A program made the translations under genes and the position numbers. Source: JAGNZR01 sp051659505 (GTDB lineage Bacteria; Fusobacteriota; Fusobacteriia; Fusobacteriales; Fusobacteriaceae). Taken from it: a stretch of DNA of 64,000 nt. Positions 27,802-36,439 of the stretch are shown here, piece by piece (position 1 is the first letter of the stretch; the number at the start of each line of letters is the position of its first letter). Where the stretch lies: contig JBOFOQ010000075.1 in assembly GCA_051659505.1 (NCBI GenBank), positions 20,411-84,410 on the forward strand, written 5' to 3'. Under the pieces are notes generated by a model, which saw nothing but the letters and a program-made list of their open reading frames with translations, did not search any database and was not told the DNA's origin.

Positions 27802-28500
27802 ATGAAAAAATTAATACTGCTAGTTGAAGATAACATAAAAATCAGAAATTTTATATGTGCTACTTTAGAAAATACAGAATATACATATATCACTGCAAGT
27901 AAAGGAAAAGAAGCAATAGACATAATAAGAGAAGAAAAACCCGATATTACAATTTTGGATTTAGGCCTTCCTGATATAGATGGTATTGAAGTTATTAAAA
28001 AAGTAAGAGAGTTTTATTCCAACCCTATTATTATTCTTAGTGCTCGTAATGAGGACAAGGATAAAGTCACTGCTCTTGATTATGGAGCAGATGATTATTT
28101 AACAAAACCTTTTAGTATAGATGAACTTTTAGCTCGAATAAGAGTAGCTTTTAGAAGAGTGTCTCTGTCTCGTGAACTTAAAATAAGTAATGATATTTTT
28201 ATAAATGGAAATTTAAAAATAATATATTCATCTAACGAAGTCTGTATTAATGACACAAAGATACATTTAACACCTATTGAATACAATTTAATTGTTTTAT
28301 TATCCAAGAATGTAGGAAAAGTTTTAACTCATAATTTTATATTAAAAGAGATTTGGGGAACGATTTATGAAAGTGACATGCTTTCCCTTCGAGTTTTCAT
28401 GGCAGGTTTAAGAAAAAAATTAAAAAATATTGTTCCAGAGCAGCAATATATTCAAACTCATGTTGCTGTTGGCTATAAAATGATACGTATAGAAAATTGA
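27802..28500 (+). CDS. KdpE-like OmpR-family response regulator
   Basis: A 232-residue regulator. The receiver domain (1-120) has the acidic pair ED in LLVEDNIKIR, the phospho-acceptor Asp in ITILDLGLPDIDGIEV and the Lys in YLTKPFS. The C-terminal winged helix (about 130-230) ends HVAVGYKMIRIEN, typical of OmpR proteins. LDLGLPDIDGIEVIKKVRE is close to KdpE. It forms an operon with the kinase. Its likely target is the divergent trkA-trkA-trkH operon, through the direct repeat at 26308. Confidence 0.92.
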   Translation: MKKLILLVEDNIKIRNFICATLENTEYTYITASKGKEAIDIIREEKPDITILDLGLPDIDGIEVIKKVREFYSNPIIILSARNEDKDKVTALDYGADDYLTKPFSIDELLARIRVAFRRVSLSRELKISNDIFINGNLKIIYSSNEVCINDTKIHLTPIEYNLIVLLSKNVGKVLTHNFILKEIWGTIYESDMLSLRVFMAGLRKKLKNIVPEQQYIQTHVAVGYKMIRIEN

Positions 28501-28526
28501 AATATTAAGTTGTATAATGAATTATG

Positions 28527-28608
28527 AATTGTCCTAAAAGTTAGTAAAAAAATATGTTAAAAACTAGCATATTGAATGAATTAATTTTTTTGAAAATTTG
28601 GGACAATT
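28527..28608. mobile_element. 82-bp miniature remnant with IS30-type ends
   Basis: It is bounded by AATTGTCCTAAAAGTT (from 28527) and its inverted counterpart AAAATTTGGGACAATT (to 28608). About 65 bp of its right side, ending past GGGACAATTAAACTT, recurs in inverted orientation at 41.77 kb next to a decayed IS30-family transposase. No coding capacity remains. It lies between the kdpE-like gene and the kdgA promoter. Confidence 0.7.
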
Positions 28609-28649
28609 AAACTTGCAATTTATAATTTTAAAAATATCTAAAAAAAAAG

Positions 28650-28678
28650 TTGACTTAAAAAGAAAAAAAAGGTATAAA
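28650..28678 (+). promoter_or_regulatory. Promoter of kdgA-kdgK
   Basis: TTGACT (28650-28655) and TATAAA (28673-28678) are separated by 17 bp. A short GAGTT/CTC hairpin and GGATACGCAAATACGG lie downstream before the start. The ACTAGTAT-type palindrome of the other uronate promoters is not present here. Confidence 0.75.
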
Positions 28679-28745
28679 TTATTAAGAGTTAAAAAACTCG
28701 GACTGGATACGCAAATACGGAATATAAAAAAAGGAAGGTTGAGAA

Positions 28746-29390
28746 ATGATTAAAAAATCTGAGACTTTAAAAAGAATAGTAGACACAGGAGTAGTTGCAG
28801 TAGTAAGAGCAGAAAGTTTAGAAGAAGCTTTAAGAATATCAAAAGCTTGTGTTGCTGGGGGGTTACCTGCTATTGAAGTAACTTATACAGTTCCAGGTGC
28901 TACAGAAGTTATAAAAGCTTTAAGAGAACAAATACCAGCTTGTGATTTAATTGTTGGAGCTGGAACAGTATTAGATTCTGAAACAGCAAGAATAGCTATA
29001 CTTGCAGGAGCAGAATATATAGTTTCACCTTGTTTTGATGAGGCTACAGCAAAACTTTGTAACAGATACCAAATTCCATACATGGCGGGATGCATGACTA
29101 TTGGAGAAATAGTAAAAGCTATGGAATCTGGAGTAGATATTGTTAAATTATTCCCAGGAAGTGCTTTTGGACCAGACTTTATAAAGGCAATAAAAGGACC
29201 GTTACCTCAAGCTAATATAATGCCTACAGGTGGAGTTAGTTTAGAAAATGTAGATGAGTGGATAAAAAATGGAGTAGTAGCGGTTGGAGCAGGTGGAAAA
29301 TTAGCTAGTGGACCTTCTGAAGAAATAACAGCTACAGCAAAGGCTTTTGTTGCAAAAGTAAAAGAAGCTAGAATGAAATTAAAAAAATAA
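28746..29390 (+). CDS. kdgA: 2-dehydro-3-deoxy-phosphogluconate (KDPG) aldolase
   Basis: A class I aldolase of 214 residues that splits KDPG into pyruvate and glyceraldehyde-3-phosphate, the last step of uronate breakdown. Motifs: VVAVVRAESLEEALRI, the Glu in PAIEVTYT, GAGTVLDSE, and the Schiff-base Lys in DIVKLFPGSAFGPDFIKA, followed by IMPTGGV for phosphate binding. A GGAAGGTTGAGAA site precedes the ATG. It is co-transcribed with kdgK (63 bp gap) from a strong promoter. Confidence 0.96.
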   Translation: MIKKSETLKRIVDTGVVAVVRAESLEEALRISKACVAGGLPAIEVTYTVPGATEVIKALREQIPACDLIVGAGTVLDSETARIAILAGAEYIVSPCFDEATAKLCNRYQIPYMAGCMTIGEIVKAMESGVDIVKLFPGSAFGPDFIKAIKGPLPQANIMPTGGVSLENVDEWIKNGVVAVGAGGKLASGPSEEITATAKAFVAKVKEARMKLKK

Positions 29391-29453
29391 ATTTAAATAT
29401 ATAATATAGCACTAAAATTAACAAATAAAAAATATATAAAAGGAGATAAAATT

Positions 29454-30476
29454 ATGAAAAAAGTTATTACTATGGGAGAAATAATGTTGAGATTAACGTC
29501 TCCAGGATTTCAGAGATTTTCACAAGCAAACTGTTTTGACGCAATATATGGTGGTGGAGAAGCAAACGTTGCAGTTTCACTTTCTAACTTTGGATATGAT
29601 GCTCATTTCGTTTCAAAACTTCCTAAAAATGAAATCGGAGAATGTGCAAAGCAAACTTTAAACAAATATGGTGTAAAAACTGATTATATAGCAAGAGGTG
29701 GAGAAAGATTAGGAATATATTTCCTAGAAACAGGTGCTTCTATGAGAGCTTCTAAAGTTGTATATGATAGAGCAAATTCGGCTATATCAACAGCTACTGT
29801 AAAGGATTTTGATTTTGATGAAATATTTAAAGATGCAGAATGGTTTCACTTTACAGGAATAACACCTGCTCTTTCACCAGAAGCAGCAATTGTAACTGAA
29901 GCAGCTCTAAAAGCAGCTAAGAAACACGGTGTAACTGTATCTGTAGATTTAAATTATAGAAAAAAATTATGGTCACCAGCTAGAGCAAAAGAAGTTATGA
30001 CAAGTCTTATGAAATATGTTGATGTTTGTATCGGAAATGAAGAAGATGCAGAAAAAGTTTTAGGATTCAAACCTGCTAATACAGATGTAACATCTGGTAC
30101 ATTAGAGTTAGATGGTTATAAAGATATATTTAAACAAATGAAAGAAACATTTGGATTTAAGTATATTGCAACAACTTTAAGAGAATCTTATTCTGCTTCT
30201 GATAATGGATGGTCTGCATTAATATATAATGGAAGTGAATTTTATCACTCAAAAAAATATGATGTAAGAATAGTTGATAGAGTAGGTGGAGGCGATTCCT
30301 TCGCTGCAGGACTTATATGTGGATTATTAGATGGAAAAAACCAAAAAGATGCACTGGAATTTGCAGTAGCTTCTTCAGCTCTAAAGCATACAATCCCAGG
30401 AGATATGAATTTAGTTACTAGAGAAGAAGTAGAAACTCTAGCTAATGGAGATGCATCTGGAAGAGTACAAAGATAA
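29454..30476 (+). CDS. kdgK: 2-dehydro-3-deoxygluconate (KDG) kinase
   Basis: A PfkB-family sugar kinase of 340 residues that phosphorylates KDG to KDPG. Features: MGEIMLRLTSPGFQRF start, the GGGEANVAVSLSNFG substrate loop, DLNYRKKLWSPARA, and the C-terminal VDRVGGGDSFAAGLICG with the catalytic Asp. It pairs with kdgA in one operon ended by the hairpin at 30504. A second, divergent PfkB kinase follows. Confidence 0.93.
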   Translation: MKKVITMGEIMLRLTSPGFQRFSQANCFDAIYGGGEANVAVSLSNFGYDAHFVSKLPKNEIGECAKQTLNKYGVKTDYIARGGERLGIYFLETGASMRASKVVYDRANSAISTATVKDFDFDEIFKDAEWFHFTGITPALSPEAAIVTEAALKAAKKHGVTVSVDLNYRKKLWSPARAKEVMTSLMKYVDVCIGNEEDAEKVLGFKPANTDVTSGTLELDGYKDIFKQMKETFGFKYIATTLRESYSASDNGWSALIYNGSEFYHSKKYDVRIVDRVGGGDSFAAGLICGLLDGKNQKDALEFAVASSALKHTIPGDMNLVTREEVETLANGDASGRVQR

Positions 30477-30503
30477 ACTTATAAAATAATTACTTTATAA
30501 GTA

Positions 30504-30535
30504 AACCAGAGAAAGTAAAATTACTTTCTCTGGTT
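30504..30535 (+). terminator. Terminator after kdgK
   Basis: A perfect 15-bp inverted repeat AACCAGAGAAAGTAA / TTACTTTCTCTGGTT is followed by ATTTTTT. The innermost A-T pairs must open to form the loop. Confidence 0.85.
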
Positions 30536-30578
30536 ATTTTTTATAAAAATAAAATAAAATAATTGAAGGGAGAGGGTA

Positions 30579-31622
30579 ATGATAAAAAAATGTTTTGAAT
30601 TAAAAAAAAGAAAATATGGAATTATAGGTTTAGGTGAAATAATGCTTAGATTATCAGCTCCTGTAAATGAGATGATATTTCAAGGGAAGACATTTGATAA
30701 ACAAATAGGTGGGTCAGAGCTAAATGTAGCTGCAGGATTAGAATCACTAGGAATAAGAAGTGCAATAATAAGTAAAATTCCAAATAATGAACTAGGAAGA
30801 TTTGTAAAAAAGAATGTGAGAGCCCATGGAGTTAGTGATGATTTTTTAATTTATGATGAATCAGTGAATAAAAGATTAGGAATTTACTATTATGAATACG
30901 GTGCATATCCTAGAAAACCCACTGTGATTTACGATAGAGACCATTCTTCTTTTATGAATATAAAAATAAATGAACTGAATAATGATATGTTTAAAAAAGC
31001 AGAAATTTTTCATTTAAGTGGAATAACTTTAGGACTTTCAAAGGAATTAGGAGAATTATCTCTTGAACTAATAAAAAAATTTAAAGAGACAGGAACACTA
31101 GTGTCTTTTGATGTGAACTTTAGGTCTGCTATTTGGAGTGAAGAGGAAGCTAAAAGAACAATTGAAAAAATATTACCCTATGTAGATATTTTATTTATTT
31201 CTGAGGAATCTTTAAGAAAAATGTTTGGAAAAACAGGAGAACTTGAAAATATAATAAAAAATTTCTCAAAAGAGAATAATATAAAAATAATAGCAACAAC
31301 TAAAAGAATAGTAGTATCACCTAAAAAACATGATTTTTCATCACTAATCTATAATGGAGAAGAAAATCAATTTTACACAAGTAAACCATATTTAAATATA
31401 GATGTAGTTGATAGAATTGGAAGTGGAGATGCTTATTTATCTGGAGTATTATTTGGTATTTTAAAACACAATAATCTAGAAAAAGCCCTTGATTTTGGAA
31501 ATGCTATGTCTGTTTTAAAAAATACAGTAACAGGAGATTTAAGTTGTGTTGATTTAAAATTAGTGGAAAGAACAATAAAAGATTATCATTCTAATAAAGC
31601 TGTTTCTGAACTGAATAGATAA
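30579..31622 (+). CDS. PfkB-family kinase, second KDG-kinase-like paralogue
   Basis: A 347-residue PfkB kinase with the same layout as the kdgK upstream: GLGEIMLRLSAPVNEMIFQG, GGSELNVAAGLESLG, VSFDVNFRSAIWSEEEA and VDRIGSGDAYLSGVLFG with the catalytic Asp. It differs in GSGDAY for GGGDSF and has diverged strongly overall, so it is an old paralogue rather than a fresh copy. KDG is the most likely substrate from context; 2-keto-3-deoxygalactonate or another keto-sugar acid is possible. GGGAGAGGG precedes ATG 30579. It lies after the kdgK terminator and before the uxuA promoter, so it may form its own unit. No clear promoter is visible. Confidence 0.85.
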   Translation: MIKKCFELKKRKYGIIGLGEIMLRLSAPVNEMIFQGKTFDKQIGGSELNVAAGLESLGIRSAIISKIPNNELGRFVKKNVRAHGVSDDFLIYDESVNKRLGIYYYEYGAYPRKPTVIYDRDHSSFMNIKINELNNDMFKKAEIFHLSGITLGLSKELGELSLELIKKFKETGTLVSFDVNFRSAIWSEEEAKRTIEKILPYVDILFISEESLRKMFGKTGELENIIKNFSKENNIKIIATTKRIVVSPKKHDFSSLIYNGEENQFYTSKPYLNIDVVDRIGSGDAYLSGVLFGILKHNNLEKALDFGNAMSVLKNTVTGDLSCVDLKLVERTIKDYHSNKAVSELNR

Positions 31623-31650
31623 ATAATAAATAGATATAAATAAAAGTCTC

Positions 31651-31694
31651 TTGACAAATTAAAAAAAAAATACTAAACTATTCTAGTATACAAG
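31651..31694 (+). promoter_or_regulatory. uxuA promoter with ACTAGTAT-type operator
   Basis: TTGACA (31651-31656) and TAAACT (31674-31679) are 17 bp apart. CTAGTATACAAG (31683-31694) starts 3 bp after the -10, where a bound repressor would block transcription. Its GTATAC core resembles the TTGGTATACCAA sites known for E. coli UxuR/ExuR. Confidence 0.8.
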
Positions 31695-31729
31695 ATAAAA
31701 GTAAAGAAGTTAAGAGGAGGGTAAAAGTA

Positions 31730-32761
31730 GTGAAAATGACATTCAGATGGTATGGAGATGATGATAAGGTCACTCTAGACAATATTAGACAAATTCCAGG
31801 GGTTCAAGGAATTGTTTCGGCAATTTATGATATTCCTGTGGGAGAAGTATGGCCCTTGGAAAAAATAAAAGAATTAAAAGATAAAATTGAAAGCAAGGGT
31901 TTAGAATTTGAAGTAGTTGAAAGTGTGCCAGTGCACGAAGATATAAAATTAGGTTTATCTTCTCGAACTAAATACATTGAAAATTACAAGCAAAATATTA
32001 GAAATTTAGGAAAAATGGGGATAAAAGTTATTTGTTATAATTTTATGCCTGTATTTGATTGGACAAGATCTGTATTAGAATATCAACTTCCAGATGGGTC
32101 TAATGCACTGGCTTATGATAAAAATATAGTGGAAAAAATGAATCCTAAAAATGGAGAACTTTCTTTGCCAGGTTGGGACACAAGCTATGGAGAAAATGGT
32201 CTAGGAGAAGTTTTAGATAAGTATAAAGATATAAGTAGTGAAAATTTATGGGAAAATTTAAGTTATTTTTTAAGAGAAATCATACCAGTAGCAGAAAAAG
32301 AAGGGGTTAAAATGGCGATTCATCCAGATGATCCACCTTGGCCTATATTTGGATTACCAAGAATAATAACAAATACAGAAAATTTAGAAAGAGTTTTAAA
32401 TATTGTTGACAGCCCATCTAATGGCTTGACATTATGTTCAGGTTCATTAGGAGTATCATGTTGCAATGATTTACCAAAAATGATAAGAAAATTTGGGAAG
32501 AAAATTCATTTTGCTCATATAAGAAATGTAAATAATTATGAAGAGGGTTCTTTTACTGAAGTTGCACATATGTCTAAATGTGGTTCATTAGATATCGTTG
32601 AAATTTTAAAAGCTTATCACGAAGTAGGTTTTGAAGGTTATGTTAGACCAGACCACGGCAGAATGATATGGGGAGAAACAGGTAGAGCAGGTTATGGTTT
32701 ATATGACAGAGCACTAGGAGCTATGTATATGTTAGGGATTTGGGAAACTTTAAAAAAATAA
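31730..32761 (+). CDS. uxuA: Mannonate dehydratase
   Basis: It dehydrates D-mannonate to KDG in the cytoplasm. The 343-residue length is within the family range. Family blocks: MTFRWYGDDD, ICYNFMPVFDWTRS, AIHPDDPPWPIFGLPRI, KIHFAHIRNV and the metal-site RPDHGRMIWGE. Translation starts at GTG 31730: GAGGAGG (31714-31720) is correctly spaced, although an in-frame ATG lies two codons on. It is followed 22 bp later by the oxidoreductase gene that supplies mannonate. Confidence 0.96.
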   Translation: MKMTFRWYGDDDKVTLDNIRQIPGVQGIVSAIYDIPVGEVWPLEKIKELKDKIESKGLEFEVVESVPVHEDIKLGLSSRTKYIENYKQNIRNLGKMGIKVICYNFMPVFDWTRSVLEYQLPDGSNALAYDKNIVEKMNPKNGELSLPGWDTSYGENGLGEVLDKYKDISSENLWENLSYFLREIIPVAEKEGVKMAIHPDDPPWPIFGLPRIITNTENLERVLNIVDSPSNGLTLCSGSLGVSCCNDLPKMIRKFGKKIHFAHIRNVNNYEEGSFTEVAHMSKCGSLDIVEILKAYHEVGFEGYVRPDHGRMIWGETGRAGYGLYDRALGAMYMLGIWETLKK

Positions 32762-32783
32762 AATTTGAATTTAAGGAGGAAAA

Positions 32784-33635
32784 ATGAAAGTACCTTTAAA
32801 CATAAATTTAAACGAAAAAATAGTTGTACTAACAGGTGCAGGTGGAGTAATATGCGGAGAATTTGCCAAAGCACTAGCTAAATGTGGTGCAAAAGTAGCA
32901 TTACTAGATTTAAATAAAGAGGAAGCTGAAAGAGTGGCGTTAGAAATAGTAAATGATGGTGGAGCTGCTATTGGTATTAAGGCAAATGTTTTAGAAAAAG
33001 AGAGTTTAGAAGAAGCACATAAGAAAATTAATGAAGTATTTGGAAAAGTGGATATTTTAATTAATGGTGCTGGTGGAAATCATCCTAAGGGAACGACAAC
33101 AAAAGAATATTATGAAACTGGAGATGAAAACAATAGCGATTTAGTAAGTTTCTTTGATTTAGATCCTAAAGGTATTGAATTTGTCTTTAATTTAAATTTC
33201 TTAGGAACATTACTTCCAACTCAAGTTTTTGCTAAAGATATGTTAAATAAAAAAGGATGCACAGTAATAAATATTTCTTCAATGAATGCTTATACTCCTT
33301 TAACTAAAATTCCTGCATACTCAGGAGCCAAAGCTGCAGTTTCTAATTTTACTCAATGGTTAGCAGTTCACTTTTCAAAGGAAGGAATAAGAGTAAATGC
33401 TATGGCACCAGGATTTTTTGTAACTAATCAAAATGAAAAGTTAGTAAAAAATAGTGACGGAAGTTGGACAGCGAGAGCAGAAAAAATAATAACAGCAACT
33501 CCTATGGGAAGATTTGGAGAAATAGATGAGTTGTTAGGAACATTATTATTTTTAGTTGATGATGGAGCTTCAGGATTTGTAAATGGAGTAGTAATTCCTA
33601 TTGATGGTGGATTTTCGGCGTATTCAGGAGTTTAA
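32784..33635 (+). CDS. uxuB: D-mannonate oxidoreductase / fructuronate reductase, SDR type
   Basis: A 283-residue short-chain dehydrogenase. Cofactor turn GAGGVICGEFAKAL is a TGxGxxIG variant, with the acidic LLDLNKEE after beta-2 (NAD preference likely), INGAGG, catalytic Ser in ISSMNAYT and YSGAKAA with Tyr and Lys. The tail IDGGFSAYSGV is typical of the family. It resembles the SDR-type fructuronate reductase of Bacillus (YjmF) rather than the long-chain UxuB of E. coli. Position directly after uxuA supports the role. Strong GGAGGAAAA before the ATG. Confidence 0.9.
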   Translation: MKVPLNINLNEKIVVLTGAGGVICGEFAKALAKCGAKVALLDLNKEEAERVALEIVNDGGAAIGIKANVLEKESLEEAHKKINEVFGKVDILINGAGGNHPKGTTTKEYYETGDENNSDLVSFFDLDPKGIEFVFNLNFLGTLLPTQVFAKDMLNKKGCTVINISSMNAYTPLTKIPAYSGAKAAVSNFTQWLAVHFSKEGIRVNAMAPGFFVTNQNEKLVKNSDGSWTARAEKIITATPMGRFGEIDELLGTLLFLVDDGASGFVNGVVIPIDGGFSAYSGV

Positions 33636-33656
33636 AATAAATAAATAAAATAAAGA

Positions 33657-33700
33657 AACTAAAAGACAACATGTGAAAATGTTCTTTTTTAGTTTTTTTT
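33657..33700 (+). terminator. Terminator after uxuB
   Basis: The inverted pair AAACTAAAAGACAACAT / ATGTTCTTTTTTAGTTT surrounds a short loop with one small mismatch and ends in a T-run. Confidence 0.75.
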
Positions 33701-33769
33701 ATTTATTGCATTATTTATTTCAAGCATGTTACAATATAATTAAAATAAAGTAGCATTTAGGGAGTAAAG

Positions 33770-34450
33770 ATGAAAAATGTCGTTAGGAATTATAAAGAGA
33801 ATACAAGAAGCTATGTTTATAGAGTGATAAAAGAAAATATCATGTACTTAGAATTAAAGCCAGGTCAAAATGTTAGTGAAGTAGAATTTAGTGAAAAGCT
33901 AGGAGTAAGTAGAACACCAGTAAGAGAAGCTATAGTAAAACTTTCAGATGAAAAATTAATAGATGTCTATCCACAAAGAGGAACTTTTGTATCTAAAATA
34001 GATTTAGAAGCTGTGGAAGAAGCTTTTTATATTAGAAATTTAATTGAAAAAGATATTTTAAAACTGGCAATAAAAAAATTTGATAAAAAAACATTTAAAG
34101 AGTTAGAAAAAAATATATATTTGCAGAAAGGGAATTTAGATTTAGAAGGTGATACTATTGAAAGGTTTTATCTAGATAATGAATTTCATAGAATAATATA
34201 TTCAGCTACAGGAAAATCAAGAACTTGGAATGCTATAAAATATATGTCTACTCACTATGATAGATTAAGATTTTTAGATGTTATAGAAGGAAAAACTTTA
34301 AATAAAACTGTTGAGCAACATAATACAATTTTAAATGTAATTATGAATAAAGATGAAAATATTGTAGGAAATATTGTCGATGAGCACTTAGCTAATTATA
34401 AGGATGAAATAGAAGTGTTTAAAGAAAAATATCCAGATTATTTTTTGTGA
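33770..34450 (+). CDS. GntR/FadR-family regulator, probable uronate repressor
   Basis: A 226-residue regulator. An N-terminal winged helix (YRVIKENIMYLELKPGQNVSEVEFSEKLGVSRTPVREAI, written here in two halves: residues about 12-31 and 32-50) is followed by an all-helical FCD ligand domain with metal-binding residues (DNEFHRIIYSATG, EQHNTIL, VDEHLANY). FCD regulators include UxuR and ExuR, which respond to fructuronate and tagaturonate. It sits between uxuAB and uxaC, and the GTATAC-containing sites nearby look like UxuR-type operators. AGGGAG precedes the ATG. Which sugar acid it senses is not visible. Confidence 0.9.
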   Translation: MKNVVRNYKENTRSYVYRVIKENIMYLELKPGQNVSEVEFSEKLGVSRTPVREAIVKLSDEKLIDVYPQRGTFVSKIDLEAVEEAFYIRNLIEKDILKLAIKKFDKKTFKELEKNIYLQKGNLDLEGDTIERFYLDNEFHRIIYSATGKSRTWNAIKYMSTHYDRLRFLDVIEGKTLNKTVEQHNTILNVIMNKDENIVGNIVDEHLANYKDEIEVFKEKYPDYFL

Positions 34451-34479
34451 TGGAAGGAGTTATTATAAAATTAAAAAAA

Positions 34480-34505
34480 AAAACTAACTAATTGTAGTTA
34501 GTTTT
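34480..34505 (+). terminator. Terminator after the GntR gene
   Basis: AAAACTAACTA / TAGTTAGTTTT with an ATTG loop is followed by further T residues. Confidence 0.8.
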
Positions 34506-34532
34506 TTTTAATAATTGTAAATAAAATAAAAA

Positions 34533-34570
34533 TTGACAAATAAAAAAAAAAGAATTATACTAGTATACAA
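34533..34570 (+). promoter_or_regulatory. uxaC promoter with operator over the -10 box
   Basis: TTGACA (34533-34538), 17 bp, TATACT (34556-34561). The palindrome TATACTAGTATA overlaps the -10 and runs on into CAA. This is the strongest case of the shared operator. Confidence 0.85.
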
Positions 34571-34643
34571 TAAGAAGAGGAGTTTTTTTAAGCAATTATA
34601 ATGTAAAGTATAAAAATAAAATGAGTAATGGGAGTGATAAATA

Positions 34644-36050
34644 GTGAAAAAATTTATGGACAATGATTTTTTATTAGAAACAGAAACATCAAAAAAATTA
34701 TATCATGATTATGCTAAAGAGATGCCGATATTTGACTACCACTGTCATCTTTCTGCAAAAGAAATTGCGGAAAATAAAAAATATAAAAACATGACAGAAA
34801 TATGGTTAGGTGGAGACCACTATAAGTGGCGAGCAATGAGAAGTTACGGTGTAGATGAAAGTTTTATAACAGGGGATAAAAGTGATAAAGAAAAATTTAC
34901 AATATGGGCAGAGGTATTGTCAAATGCAATGGGAAATCCACTATATCATTGGTCTCATCTTGAGCTTCAAAGATATTTTGGAATTCAAGAAACTTTAAAT
35001 TCTAAGAATTCTGATATTATATGGGATAAGTGCAATTTTTTGCTTAAAAAAGATGAATTCTCAGCAAAAGAATTAATAAAAAAATCTAATGTAAAAGGTA
35101 TCTGTACAACTGATGATCCTATTGATAACTTAGAATATCATAAAATGATAAAAAATGATAAAGATTTTAACGTTAAAGTTTTACCAACTTTTAGGCCTGA
35201 TAAAGCTGTTAATATAGAAAAAGATGGATTTTCAGAATACATTAATGAACTTAGCAAAGTAACTGGACACGCTATTGATTCTTATAAAAAACTTTGTGAA
35301 GCTTTAACTGAAAGAATAGATTATTTTCATGAAGTAGGATGTAGAATATCAGATCATGGATTAGATACTGCTCAATACTTAGAAGGAACAAAAGAAGAAT
35401 TAGAGATTATATTTTCAAAAGGATTATTAAAAAAAGAATTAAATGAAAAAGAAATAAAAATTTATAAAGGACAATTTATAAATTATTTAGGAAAGGAATA
35501 TAACAAAAGAAAATGGACAATGCAGTTACACATGGGAGCATTAAGAAATAATTCAAAAAGAATGTTTGAATCTTTAGGAGCAGATACTGGATTTGATTCA
35601 ATAGGAGATTTGAATTGTGCTGAAGATCTGTCTAAACTTTTAAATTCCTTAGATTACACAAAGGAATTACCTAAAACTATTCTTTATAGTTTAAATCCTA
35701 AAGATAATTATGTTTTGGCAACTATGATAGGAAATTTTCAAGGAGATGGGATACCAAGTAAAATTCAATTTGGTTCTGGTTGGTGGTTTAATGATCAAAA
35801 AGATGGGATGGAATTACAATTAAAAACATTAGGAAATTTAGGTGTACTAAGTAAATTTGTTGGAATGTTGACAGATTCAAGAAGTTTTTTATCTTTTACA
35901 AGACATGAGTATTTTAGAAGAATACTTTGCAACATAATAGGAAAATGGGTAGAAAATGGAGAGTTTCCAGAGGATTATAACATTTTAGAAAAAATAGTGA
36001 AAGGTATTTCTTTCGAGAATGCTGAGAATTATTTTGGTGTTGAGTTGTAG
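34644..36050 (+). CDS. uxaC: Glucuronate (uronate) isomerase
   Basis: It converts D-glucuronate to D-fructuronate, and galacturonate to tagaturonate; amidohydrolase-fold enzyme of 468 residues. Motifs: IFDYHCHLSAKEIAENKKY with the HxH metal site, CTTDDPIDNLEYH, LHMGALRNNSKRMF, GSGWWFNDQKDGME and TDSRSFLSFTRHEYFRR. Translation starts at GTG 34644 after GGGAG (34630-34634). No altronate genes (uxaAB) are in the window, so the visible route serves glucuronate rather than galacturonate. Confidence 0.96.
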   Translation: MKKFMDNDFLLETETSKKLYHDYAKEMPIFDYHCHLSAKEIAENKKYKNMTEIWLGGDHYKWRAMRSYGVDESFITGDKSDKEKFTIWAEVLSNAMGNPLYHWSHLELQRYFGIQETLNSKNSDIIWDKCNFLLKKDEFSAKELIKKSNVKGICTTDDPIDNLEYHKMIKNDKDFNVKVLPTFRPDKAVNIEKDGFSEYINELSKVTGHAIDSYKKLCEALTERIDYFHEVGCRISDHGLDTAQYLEGTKEELEIIFSKGLLKKELNEKEIKIYKGQFINYLGKEYNKRKWTMQLHMGALRNNSKRMFESLGADTGFDSIGDLNCAEDLSKLLNSLDYTKELPKTILYSLNPKDNYVLATMIGNFQGDGIPSKIQFGSGWWFNDQKDGMELQLKTLGNLGVLSKFVGMLTDSRSFLSFTRHEYFRRILCNIIGKWVENGEFPEDYNILEKIVKGISFENAENYFGVEL

Positions 36051-36086
36051 AGTAATTGTTAAAAATAGATTTATGTTTATGAAGTT

Positions 36087-36120
36087 AATGGGATAGCTAT
36101 TTATGAAAAGCTATCCCATT
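36087..36120 (+). terminator. Terminator after uxaC
   Basis: A perfect 12-bp stem AATGGGATAGCT / AGCTATCCCATT is followed by TTTTATA. Confidence 0.85.
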
Positions 36121-36242
36121 TTTATATACAATTAACAAATATTTAGTTTGGATTTATTTGTGTTATTAAGTAAAAACCAGTTAATATGTTTGTTATTAGT
36201 TGAATATTTATATATATAACTCAAATTGAATTAAAAAAAACA

Positions 36243-36298
36243 TTGACAAAATAAATAAAAAAAGTTAAAATTAAAGCAACATTAATACTAGTATACAA
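36243..36298 (+). promoter_or_regulatory. TRAP operon 1 promoter and operator
   Basis: TTGACA (36243-36248), 17 bp, TAAAAT (36266-36271). AATACTAGTATACAA follows at 36284-36298, covering the start of the transcript. The remaining 141 bp to the dctP start form a long AT-rich leader in which I see no hairpin or small ORF of note. Confidence 0.85.
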
Positions 36299-36439
36299 CA
36301 ATAGTGAAAATACAATTTTTAAGATACTCTTATTAAGATACCATAAATATTGTTATTATAAAACTTGAATCATTATTACTAATGTTGTTAAGAAATGGAA
36401 TATAAAACTTAATATTCTCAAAGTTTATCAGGAGGAAAA

